From Duganella sp. CF402 (lineage in GTDB: Bacteria > Pseudomonadota > Gammaproteobacteria > Burkholderiales > Burkholderiaceae_D): a DNA stretch of 64,000 nucleotides. A program made the translations under genes and the position numbers. Location: positions 1,612,001 through 1,676,000 of the forward strand of contig NZ_FOBG01000001.1 of assembly GCF_900109645.1 (NCBI RefSeq), written 5' to 3'. The notes below the pieces were generated by a model. It worked only from the letters and a program-made list of their open reading frames with translations, was not told the DNA's origin and did no database searches. Below, piece after piece: positions 57,319-64,000 of the stretch; the stretch's first letter is position 1, and every line of letters starts with the position of its first letter.

Positions 57319-59560
57319 GGCGGGCTTCCTGCACGCCGCCCACTTCCGAGATCGCGCTCAGGGCCTTGTGCAGCTGCGCCGTGGCGCCGATTTCGGCGGT
57401 GAAGGTCATGCGCGCGAAGCCTTTTGCCGATTGGGTGTTGACGCCGATAACGTTGATTTTCTCGCGCGAGAAAATCTCCGAGATATCGCGCAGCAGGCCC
57501 TGGCGGTCGTTCGCCAGGATGAAGATATCGACCGGGTAGACGGTATCCGAAACGGCGCGTCCCCACTCGGTCACAATCACCCGCTCCGGCGCCTTGGCGC
57601 GCATTTCGGCGAAGTTCTTGCAGGTCGCGCGGTGAATCGACACGCCCTTGCCGCGCGTGACGAAGCCGACGATGCCATCCGGCGGCGCCGGCTTGCAGCA
57701 CTTGGCCAGCTGCGTCATCAGTCCGTCGGTGCCAACCACCAGCACGCCCGACTTGGCGCCCTGCTCCACGCTCGACGCGCGGCTCTTGCCGAGGAAGACT
57801 TCATCCACCGGCTCGCTCGGCTCGCCGCTGTCGTGCAGCGCGTTTTCAATCGCGCGCAGGCTGAACTCGTCCTTGCCCACCGACAGGAACAAATCATCGA
57901 CCTTGGCGAAGCCCAGCTTGTTGGCCAGCGCTTCCAGGTTGACGGCGGTCTTGCCCTCGCGCTGCAGCGTTTTCTCCACCGCAGCCCTGCCATGCGACAG
58001 GGTTTCCTGCATGTCGATGGCGTGGAACCACGCACGGATCTTGGAGCGCGTACGGGTCGCCACCGTGTACTCGTCGCTGAGCCAGTCGCGCGACGGCCCG
58101 GCCGTGCCCGGCGCGCCTTTGGCAGTGATGATTTCGCAGGTCTGGCCGTTTTTCAGCGGCGTATTCAGCGGCACCATCACGCCATCCACGCGCGCGCCAC
58201 GGCAGCGGTGGCCGACGTCGCTGTGCAGGTGATAGGCGAAGTCCACCGGGGTCGCGCCGACCGGCAATTCGATCACGCGCGCCTGCGGCGTCAGCACGAA
58301 GATGCGGTCATCCAGCGCGGCGGCCTTGAGTTTTTCCACCCACTCGCGCTGCTGCTCTTCCTGCCCGACCACGGCATCGGCCACGTCGGTTTTCCACGCC
58401 AGCAGCTGGCGCAGCCAGGCGATTTTCTCGTCGTACTGCTGGGCGGTGAAGGTGGAGCCGCCGGTTTCCTTGTAGCGCCAGTGCGCCGCCACGCCGTATT
58501 CGGCAAAGCTGTGCATTTCCCTGGTCCGGATCTGCACTTCCAGCGGGCGGCCGTCTTCCGCCGTCACCACCGTGTGCAGCGAGCGGTAGCCGTTCGGCTT
58601 GGGCCGCGAGATGTAGTCGTCGAATTCTTTCGGAATCGGGGTCCAGATGTTGTGCACCACGCCCAGCACCGTGTAGCAGGTCTTCACGTCGTCCACGATC
58701 ACGCGGAAGGCACGCACGTCGTACAGGTCGGCGAAGTCCAGCTCCTTGCCCTTCATCTTGCTCCAGATCGAGTAGATGTGTTTCGGGCGGCCGAACACTT
58801 CGGCCTGGATGCCGGCCGAGGCCATCTCCGATTGCAGGCGCTCGATGGCGCTGGTGACAAAGCCCTCGCGCATCACGCGCTTCTCTTCCAGCATCTTGGC
58901 GATGCGCTTGTAGGTCTCCGGTTCGATGAAGCGGAACGACAAGTCTTCCAGCTCCCACTTGAGCTGCCAGATGCCGAGCCGGTTGGCCAGCGGCGCATAC
59001 AAGTCCAGCGTCTCGCGCCCGAAAGCGCAGGTCATGTCGTTGAACAGCTTGATGTCGGCAAAGTAGCGCGAGGTGGTCACGCACGACGCCAGCCGCACCA
59101 GCACCACGCGCATGTCGGAGGCCATCGCCAGCAGCATCTTGCGCAGGGTTTCCACCTGCGCCACCGCCATTTGCGCGGCGTTGCGGCCGCGTCCCGGCGC
59201 CGCGCCTTGCTGGCTCTGGGTCAGTTCGCGCAGGCGGATCAGCTGGCGCACGCCGGCCACCAGGTCGTTGACCTCCGGCCCGAATCGCGGCTCGATGATG
59301 GCGGCCTGCTCCGGGTCCAGCAGGGTCAGCTCAAACATCAGGCCCGCGATGCGGGTTTCGACGTCGGTGTTGAGCGAGGCCAGCGTGCCGGCCACGCCGA
59401 CCGCGCAGTCGAACGCCGGCTGGCCGCTGGCACTGTGTTTGTCGGCATACGCCTCGCCGGCAAAGTCCAGCGCGGCCAGCATGCGGACGCTGTCGTCGGG
59501 CGACAGGCCGACAACCAACTGCTCCGACGCTGCGCTGTTGAGCGCGGTGGTGGAAACCAT
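57311..59560 (-). CDS. relA: (p)ppGpp synthetase RelA
   Basis: 749 residues. The N-terminal hydrolase domain has lost the His-Asp pair: F76-E77 (LMFELTLLD) stands where HD is expected, so the enzyme should only synthesise (p)ppGpp. The synthetase domain has PKEFDDYISRPKPNGYRSLHT, with the EFDD form of the EXDD motif typical of RelA rather than SpoT. TGS (about 395-460) and a C-terminal ACT domain (about 670-745) follow. It signals amino-acid starvation from the ribosome. It is 7 bp after the RidA gene. Confidence 0.93.
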   Translation of the reverse strand: MVSTTALNSAASEQLVVGLSPDDSVRMLAALDFAGEAYADKHSASGQPAFDCAVGVAGTLASLNTDVETRIAGLMFELTLLDPEQAAIIEPRFGPEVNDLVAGVRQLIRLRELTQSQQGAAPGRGRNAAQMAVAQVETLRKMLLAMASDMRVVLVRLASCVTTSRYFADIKLFNDMTCAFGRETLDLYAPLANRLGIWQLKWELEDLSFRFIEPETYKRIAKMLEEKRVMREGFVTSAIERLQSEMASAGIQAEVFGRPKHIYSIWSKMKGKELDFADLYDVRAFRVIVDDVKTCYTVLGVVHNIWTPIPKEFDDYISRPKPNGYRSLHTVVTAEDGRPLEVQIRTREMHSFAEYGVAAHWRYKETGGSTFTAQQYDEKIAWLRQLLAWKTDVADAVVGQEEQQREWVEKLKAAALDDRIFVLTPQARVIELPVGATPVDFAYHLHSDVGHRCRGARVDGVMVPLNTPLKNGQTCEIITAKGAPGTAGPSRDWLSDEYTVATRTRSKIRAWFHAIDMQETLSHGRAAVEKTLQREGKTAVNLEALANKLGFAKVDDLFLSVGKDEFSLRAIENALHDSGEPSEPVDEVFLGKSRASSVEQGAKSGVLVVGTDGLMTQLAKCCKPAPPDGIVGFVTRGKGVSIHRATCKNFAEMRAKAPERVIVTEWGRAVSDTVYPVDIFILANDRQGLLRDISEIFSREKINVIGVNTQSAKGFARMTFTAEIGATAQLHKALSAISEVGGVQEARRA

Positions 59561-59567
59561 GTGACTC

Positions 59568-59918
59568 CTAGCGCTGCGCGGCGATGACGACGATTTCCAC
59601 CAGCACGCGCGGATCGTACAGTTTGGCTTCCACGGTGGCGCGCGGCGGCGTATGGCCCTGCGGCACCCAGGCGTCCCACTCCTCGTTCATGCCGGGGAAG
59701 TCGGCCATGTCCTTGATGTAGATCTGGCAGCTCAGGATGCAGGTCTTGTCGCTGCCGGATTCGCCCAGCAGGCGGTCGATATGCGCCAGCACTTCGCGCG
59801 TCTGGCCCCTGATGTCGAGCGACAGGTCGTCCGGGATCTGGCCGGCCAGGTACACGGTGTTGTTGTGGATCGCCACTTCGGACAGGCGTTTGCCCACGTG
59901 CAGTCGTTTGATTTCCAT
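59568..59918 (-). CDS. RidA family protein
   Basis: 116 residues. YjgF/RidA fold: VYLAGQIPDD, TREVLAHIDRLLGESGSDKTCILSCQIYIKDM, and PPRATVEAKLYDPRVLVEI with the conserved Arg that binds carboxylates and Glu near the end. RidA deaminates reactive enamines and imines from PLP enzymes. It lies between the alpha/beta hydrolase and relA, all in one direction. Confidence 0.9.
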   Translation of the reverse strand: MEIKRLHVGKRLSEVAIHNNTVYLAGQIPDDLSLDIRGQTREVLAHIDRLLGESGSDKTCILSCQIYIKDMADFPGMNEEWDAWVPQGHTPPRATVEAKLYDPRVLVEIVVIAAQR

Positions 59919-59925
59919 ACTCTTA

Positions 59926-60804
59926 TTAACCTAACAGGAATTGCTTTGCTATTGCGATTTGATCGTCGTGAATAAAGGTCGGCGCGTGGCCGACGTTCGG
60001 AATTTCCACCAGCGTGGCTTTCGGGCCGCGCTCGGTCATCAGCTTGGCCGTTTCCGGCGACAGCAGGTCGGACTCGGCGCCGCGCACCAGCAGCGTCGGA
60101 CAGGTGATGGCGTCGTACGCGGCCCACAGCATGGCCTGGTCGGCGTCGGCCGATTCCGGCGTCGCCGAACGGAACGGCAAGGCCAGACCCATATCGTAGT
60201 GGCGTACCCACTTGCCGTCCTTATCCTGGCGCAACACATCGGTGGCCAGCTTGTGCCATTCAGCTTCGGTATGCTCGCCGAAGGACAGCGAAACGTCGCG
60301 GATGAACTTGGCGCCGGCCTCAAAGCTTTCAAAGCGCAGGTCCTGGCCGATGTAGTCGCCAATGCGCTGCATGGCCATTGGCGCCAGCACCGGGCCGATA
60401 TCGTTGAGCACCAGCTTGCGGATCGGGTTGCCCGGCAGCGAAGCCAGGCCCATGCCGATCAGGCCCCCCATCGAGGTGCCGAACCAGTCGACCTTCTGAC
60501 TTTCGGCGTCTGGCAGCACACGCGCCAGCAGGGTTACGATGTCGCTGACGTACTGCGGAATGCGGTACAGCTGCGGGTTCTTCAGCCAGTCGGAGCGGCC
60601 GCGGCCGACGATGTCGGGGGCGATCACGCGGTAGTCGTTGGCCAGCGCGCGCGCCATGTTGTCAAAGTCGTCGCCGACACGGGTGACGCCGTGTACGCAG
60701 ACCAGCACGTTGGGATTGCTTTCGTCGCCCCACTCCTTGTAGGACATGCGATGCAGGCCGGCCAGCGACAGGCATTGAACAGACTTTATTTTTGCTTCGA
60801 ACAT
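59926..60804 (-). CDS. Alpha/beta hydrolase
   Basis: 292 residues. Nucleophile elbow GTSMGG with Ser111, oxyanion-hole HG at 38-39 (CVHGVTRVGDDF), and the catalytic His in GHAPTFIHDD near the C-terminus. This is a typical single-domain hydrolase; substrate unknown. It is the first of three genes reading toward relA and is divergent from bdhA. Confidence 0.88.
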   Translation of the reverse strand: MFEAKIKSVQCLSLAGLHRMSYKEWGDESNPNVLVCVHGVTRVGDDFDNMARALANDYRVIAPDIVGRGRSDWLKNPQLYRIPQYVSDIVTLLARVLPDAESQKVDWFGTSMGGLIGMGLASLPGNPIRKLVLNDIGPVLAPMAMQRIGDYIGQDLRFESFEAGAKFIRDVSLSFGEHTEAEWHKLATDVLRQDKDGKWVRHYDMGLALPFRSATPESADADQAMLWAAYDAITCPTLLVRGAESDLLSPETAKLMTERGPKATLVEIPNVGHAPTFIHDDQIAIAKQFLLG

Positions 60805-60927
60805 GCGGCTTCCTTAATGGTTTTTATGTAATGATGTTCAGAATGACCATTTTACCGCGTTGTGACAAAATCCTACCGAAGTGTAGCGCAGCGCACACCC
60901 AATCTCCAACCCTGTAGAGGACACAGT

Positions 60928-61722
60928 ATGGCAAACAAGACTTTGAGCGGTAAGACCGCGTTGGTTACCGGCTCCACCTCCGGCATCGGCCTGGGCATCG
61001 CCCGCTCGCTGGCGGCGGAAGGCGCCAACGTGCTGCTGAACGGCTTTGGCGACAGCCAGGAAATCGCGCAGTTGCAGGCCGACCTGGCCAAGGAATTCGG
61101 CGTGCAGGTGGCCTACCACAACGCCGACATGACCAAGCCGGCCGAGATCGAAGCCATGATCAAGTTCGCCAGCGAAAAGTTCGGCGGCGTCGATGTGCTG
61201 GTCAATAACGCCGGCATCCAGTTCGTCGCCAACGTCGAGGAATTCCCGGTCGAGAAATGGGACGCCATCATCGCCATCAATCTGACGTCGGCCTTCCACA
61301 CCTCGCGCCTGGTGCTGCCGCGCATGCGCGCCAACAACTGGGGCCGCATCATCAACCTCGCTTCGGCGCACGGCCTGGTGGCGTCGGCCGGCAAGTCGGC
61401 CTATGTCGCCGCCAAGCACGGGCTGGTCGGCCTGACCAAGGCCAATGCGCTGGAGACGGCCAGCACCGGCATCACCGTCAACGCCATCTGCCCCGGCTTC
61501 GTGCTGACGCCGCTGGTGCAAAAACAGGTTGATGACCGCGCCGCCAAGGAAGGCATCAGCAACGAGCAAGCCAAGAAGGCGCTGCTGGCCGACAAGCAGC
61601 CGTCCGGCGAGTTCGTGACGCCGGAAGAACTGGGCGCGCTGGCGGTGTTCCTGTGCTCGGACGCGGCCAAGCAGGTACGCGGCGTGGCGTGGAATATGGA
61701 CGGCGGCTGGGTCGCCCAATAA
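60928..61722 (+). CDS. bdhA: 3-hydroxybutyrate dehydrogenase, SDR family
   Basis: 264 residues. The Rossmann motif TGSTSGIGLGIA near residue 14, NNAG at 93-96, and the SDR triad Ser146-Tyr159-Lys163. The stretch CPGFVLTPLVQKQVDDRA and the substrate region are typical of D-3-hydroxybutyrate dehydrogenases, which link polyhydroxybutyrate breakdown to acetoacetate. I chose the ATG at 60928, preceded by AGAGGA. The following dctA gene imports C4-dicarboxylates, so both serve carbon and storage metabolism. Confidence 0.88.
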   Translation: MANKTLSGKTALVTGSTSGIGLGIARSLAAEGANVLLNGFGDSQEIAQLQADLAKEFGVQVAYHNADMTKPAEIEAMIKFASEKFGGVDVLVNNAGIQFVANVEEFPVEKWDAIIAINLTSAFHTSRLVLPRMRANNWGRIINLASAHGLVASAGKSAYVAAKHGLVGLTKANALETASTGITVNAICPGFVLTPLVQKQVDDRAAKEGISNEQAKKALLADKQPSGEFVTPEELGALAVFLCSDAAKQVRGVAWNMDGGWVAQ

Positions 61723-61740
61723 GTAGAATCCCTTACCAAA

Positions 61741-61792
61741 GAGAGATATCACCGGCCGTGATTTGCGGCTTTCCACAATAGTGATATCTCTC
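61741..61792. repeat. Perfect 12-bp inverted repeat between bdhA and dctA
   Basis: gagagatatcac at 61741-61752 and gtgatatctctc at 61781-61792 with a 28-nt spacer. In RNA it forms a long-loop stem without a T-run, so it is not a standard terminator. It could be an operator pair or a processing structure. Confidence 0.6.
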
Positions 61793-61810
61793 CGCTTACG
61801 CGATGATGCA

Positions 61811-61838
61811 CTCCTCACACGAAATACAATATGAGGAG
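61811..61838 (+). promoter_or_regulatory. Hairpin covering the dctA ribosome binding site
   Basis: ctcctca (61811-61817) can pair with tgaggag (61832-61838), leaving a 14-nt loop. The 3' arm contains the GAGGAG ribosome binding site 5 nt before the GTG start of dctA, so the stem would hide it. Confidence 0.5.
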
Positions 61839-61843
61839 AGCCC

Positions 61844-63145
61844 GTGAAAAAACCATTCTATAAAATCCTGTACGTACAGGTACTCTTCGCCATCTTCTGC
61901 GGCGTGATGCTGGGCGTGTTCTATCCGGACAGCGGCGTCGCCATGAAACCGCTGGGCGACGGCTTCATCAAACTGATCAAGATGATTATCGCGCCGGTGA
62001 TCTTCTGCACCGTGGTGTCGGGCATCGCCGGCATGCAGGACGTGAAGAAGATCGGCCGCGTCGGCGGCAAGGCGCTGCTGTACTTTGAAGTGATCTCCAC
62101 CTTCGCGCTGGTGATCGGCCTGTTCGTCGCCAACCTGGTGAAACCGGGCGCCGGCTTCAACGCCACCGCCGCCACGCTGGACGCCAAGTCCATCGAGCAG
62201 TACACCACCAAGGCGCACGCGCAAACCACCACCGACTTCCTGATGAATATCATCCCGAACACGGTGGTCGATGCGTTTGCCAAGGGCGACATCCTGCAAG
62301 TGCTGCTGATCGCCATCCTGTTCGGCTTCTCGATCTCGCTGCTGGGCGAGCGCGGCAAGCCGCTGGTCAAGCTGATTGACGACGCTTCGCACGCCATCTT
62401 CGGCGTGGTCAACATCGTGATGAAAGTCGCTCCGATCGGCGCGTTCGGCGCGATGGCCTTCACCATTGGCAAATACGGCATCAAATCGCTGCTGCCGCTG
62501 GCCACCCTGATGGGCTGCTTCTACGCCACCTGCATTATCTTTGTGGTGGTGGTGCTGGGCACCGTGGCGCGCCTGACCGGCTTCTCCATCGGCCGCTTCA
62601 TCCTCTACATCAAGGAAGAACTGCTGATCGTGCTGGGCACCAGTTCGTCGGAATCGGCCCTGCCATCGCTGATCAACAAGCTGGAACGCCTGGGCTGCGG
62701 CAAATCGGTGGTGGGCCTGGTGGTCCCTACCGGCTACTCGTTCAACCTGGACGGCACCAACATCTATATGACGATGGCCGCCCTGTTCGTGGCGCAAGCG
62801 ACCAACACCGACCTGACGCTGATGCAGGAACTGACCATCCTCGGCGTGGCGATGCTGACCTCGAAAGGCGCGTCGGGCATCACCGGCGCCGGCTTCATCA
62901 CGCTGGCCGCGACCCTGCACGTGGTGCCTGATATTCCAGTGGCCGGCATGGCGCTGATCCTGGGCATCGACCGCTTCATGTCCGAGTGCCGCGCGCTGAC
63001 CAACTTCATCGGCAACGGCGTAGCCGCCGTGGTGGTGTCACGCTGGGAAAAAGACCTGGATATGGACAAGATGAAAGCCGAACTGGCCAATCCAGGCTCG
63101 ACCATCACTGATCCGGAACCGATGGAAGTCGTTCCAAGCCACTAA
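61844..63145 (+). CDS. dctA: C4-dicarboxylate transporter DctA
   Basis: 433 residues, starting with GTG. A member of the dicarboxylate/amino acid:cation symporter family: [17 protein letters not shown], the serine-rich hairpin [21 protein letters not shown] and [21 protein letters not shown] are DctA-specific. It imports succinate, fumarate and malate across the inner membrane with cations. No DctB/DctD-type regulator is adjacent, and no sigma-54 promoter was seen upstream. Confidence 0.95.
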   Translation: MKKPFYKILYVQVLFAIFCGVMLGVFYPDSGVAMKPLGDGFIKLIKMIIAPVIFCTVVSGIAGMQDVKKIGRVGGKALLYFEVISTFALVIGLFVANLVKPGAGFNATAATLDAKSIEQYTTKAHAQTTTDFLMNIIPNTVVDAFAKGDILQVLLIAILFGFSISLLGERGKPLVKLIDDASHAIFGVVNIVMKVAPIGAFGAMAFTIGKYGIKSLLPLATLMGCFYATCIIFVVVVLGTVARLTGFSIGRFILYIKEELLIVLGTSSSESALPSLINKLERLGCGKSVVGLVVPTGYSFNLDGTNIYMTMAALFVAQATNTDLTLMQELTILGVAMLTSKGASGITGAGFITLAATLHVVPDIPVAGMALILGIDRFMSECRALTNFIGNGVAAVVVSRWEKDLDMDKMKAELANPGSTITDPEPMEVVPSH

Positions 63146-63163
63146 CAAGCATTGCTAGTACTC

Positions 63164-63201
63164 AACGCCCCGCCCGGCCCACGCCGCGCGGGGCGTTTTT
63201 C
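63164..63201 (+). terminator. Terminator after dctA
   Basis: Stem aacgccccgc/gcggggcgtt (63164-63173 and 63188-63197) with a 14-nt loop, followed by T's. Confidence 0.85.
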
Positions 63202-63287
63202 GTTGGCGCAATTTCAATCGAATCACTCTTGCTGAGCCGGGTTGAATCAGGTGTAATGCGGAATGCAAACATATTAACTTAACAACC

Positions 63288-64000
63288 ATGCTGCGCGAAT
63301 TGCTTTCCCTGTTAGGCCAAGAAACCCGCCTGCTGCGCCTGACCACGCCACTTGGCGAGAACCTGCTGACGCCGGAATGCGTGCGCGGCGAAGAGGCGCT
63401 GAGCGGCGGCTTTCGTTTTCGCATCACCGCCCTGTCGCCGGACGCCGGGCTGTCGCTGCGCGCCCTGCTCGGCCAGCCGGTGCTGCTGGAACTGCAAACC
63501 ACGCTGGGCGAGGCGCGACCGTTCCACGGCCACGTCACCAGTGCCGAAGCCAATGGCGCCAACGGCGGTCTGGCGCGCTACACGCTGACGCTGGAACCGT
63601 GGACCGCTTTCCTCGGCCATAACCGCGACAGCCGCATATTCCAGGCCCTGAACGTGTTTGACATCCTGGATGCCGTATTCGGCGCCTGGCAAGGCCAGGG
63701 CAAGCTGGCGCCGGCCTGGCGCTTCGATGTGCAGGACCGCAGCCGCTATCCGGTGCGCAGCCTGACTACCCAGTACCAGGAAAGCGATCTCGCCTTTGCC
63801 GAGCGCCTGATGCACGAGGAAGGCCTGTTCCACTACTTCGTGCACAGCAAGGACGTCCACGAGCTGGTGATTGCCGACGATAACAGCAGCTTCAAGCCCA
63901 ACGCCCAGGCGCAGGTGCGCTTCACCCAGCCCGGCGCCGTCATGCGCGAGGACAGCATGGACCGCTGGCGCAGTGAACTCAAGCTGCAAACCAATGCGGT
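63288..64000 (+). CDS. vgrG: Type VI secretion VgrG spike protein, N-terminal part
   Basis: The frame opens at the ATG 63288-63290 and is still open at the window end, giving 237 residues. It matches the N-terminal gp27-like part of VgrG (TssI): GEEALSGGFRFRITALS, then RSLTTQYQESDLAFAERLMHEEGLFHYF. VgrG trimers form the tip of the T6SS tube and often carry effectors. No T6SS structural gene precedes it here, so it is either an isolated vgrG with its effectors downstream or the edge of a cluster. Confidence 0.9.
   Translation, partial: MLRELLSLLGQETRLLRLTTPLGENLLTPECVRGEEALSGGFRFRITALSPDAGLSLRALLGQPVLLELQTTLGEARPFHGHVTSAEANGANGGLARYTLTLEPWTAFLGHNRDSRIFQALNVFDILDAVFGAWQGQGKLAPAWRFDVQDRSRYPVRSLTTQYQESDLAFAERLMHEEGLFHYFVHSKDVHELVIADDNSSFKPNAQAQVRFTQPGAVMREDSMDRWRSELKLQTNA

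Noticed and set aside
61723..61843. Sigma-54 promoter for dctA
   Set aside because: No TGGCAC-N5-TTGC element was found in the intergenic region.

Overview
The window reads as ordinary chromosome of a GC-rich betaproteobacterium, most likely Oxalobacteraceae (Massilia, Duganella or Janthinobacterium type). This is inferred from gene order and protein character: smc-zipA-ligA, the gcvT-gcvH-gcvP operon behind a tandem glycine riboswitch, thrS-infC-rpmI-rplT-pheS-pheT-ihfA-merR next to tRNA-Val genes, a minor-pilin operon ending in pilY1, and relA. I see no prophage, insertion sequence, CRISPR array or integrative element. The only signs of decay are a deleted chemoreceptor gene and a possible antitoxin remnant.

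Layout. 1-10.4 kb: a minus-strand block (smc, zipA, ligA, galU, def, a KirBac-type K+ channel) plus a PAP2 phosphatase. 10.5-15.8 kb: GST, a DUF1631 protein, an MCP pseudogene, a small Gly/Ser-rich protein and an orphan ClpP-like protease. 15.9-20.7 kb: promoter, glycine riboswitch and gcvTHP. 20.7-28.7 kb: accessory genes (lipoprotein, an ArsR-led membrane operon, a chemoreceptor with a cache protein, a cupin, a GntR/ABC exporter module). 28.9-33 kb: xth, histidine phosphatase, nnrD and prfC. 33-42.6 kb: the type IV minor pilin operon pilE-fimT-pilV-pilW-pilX-pilY1 with an OmpR-type two-component system upstream. 42.8-45.7 kb: a Crp/Fnr regulator and a NarX/NarL-type two-component pair. 45.8-54 kb: the translation and IHF gene cluster with two tRNA-Val genes. 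54.2-63.1 kb: CDF exporter, serine hydrolase, a CAT-like acetyltransferase, GNAT, relA, RidA, an alpha/beta hydrolase, 3-hydroxybutyrate dehydrogenase and dctA. The window ends inside a vgrG gene.

The most interesting material is regulatory. Between the tRNA-Val genes and thrS lies an 11-codon reading frame with four Thr codons (three consecutive), followed by an intrinsic terminator and a possible antiterminator segment. This looks like a threonine-responsive attenuator of threonyl-tRNA synthetase. The minor pilin promoter carries four 7-bp half-sites at exact 11-bp spacing that end 10 bp before a -10 box, as expected of an OmpR/PhoB-type activated promoter. Other points: a non-canonical ATA start for infC, a duplicated helix-hairpin-helix unit in LigA, REP-like hairpin pairs inside two operons, palindromes in front of three regulator genes, two probable leaderless mRNAs, and a lipoprotein whose natural start is out of frame by one base in an A6 tract.

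Functions are assigned from recognisable motifs and gene order only; no database search was run. Many long open frames lie opposite real genes because of the GC bias and were left out.
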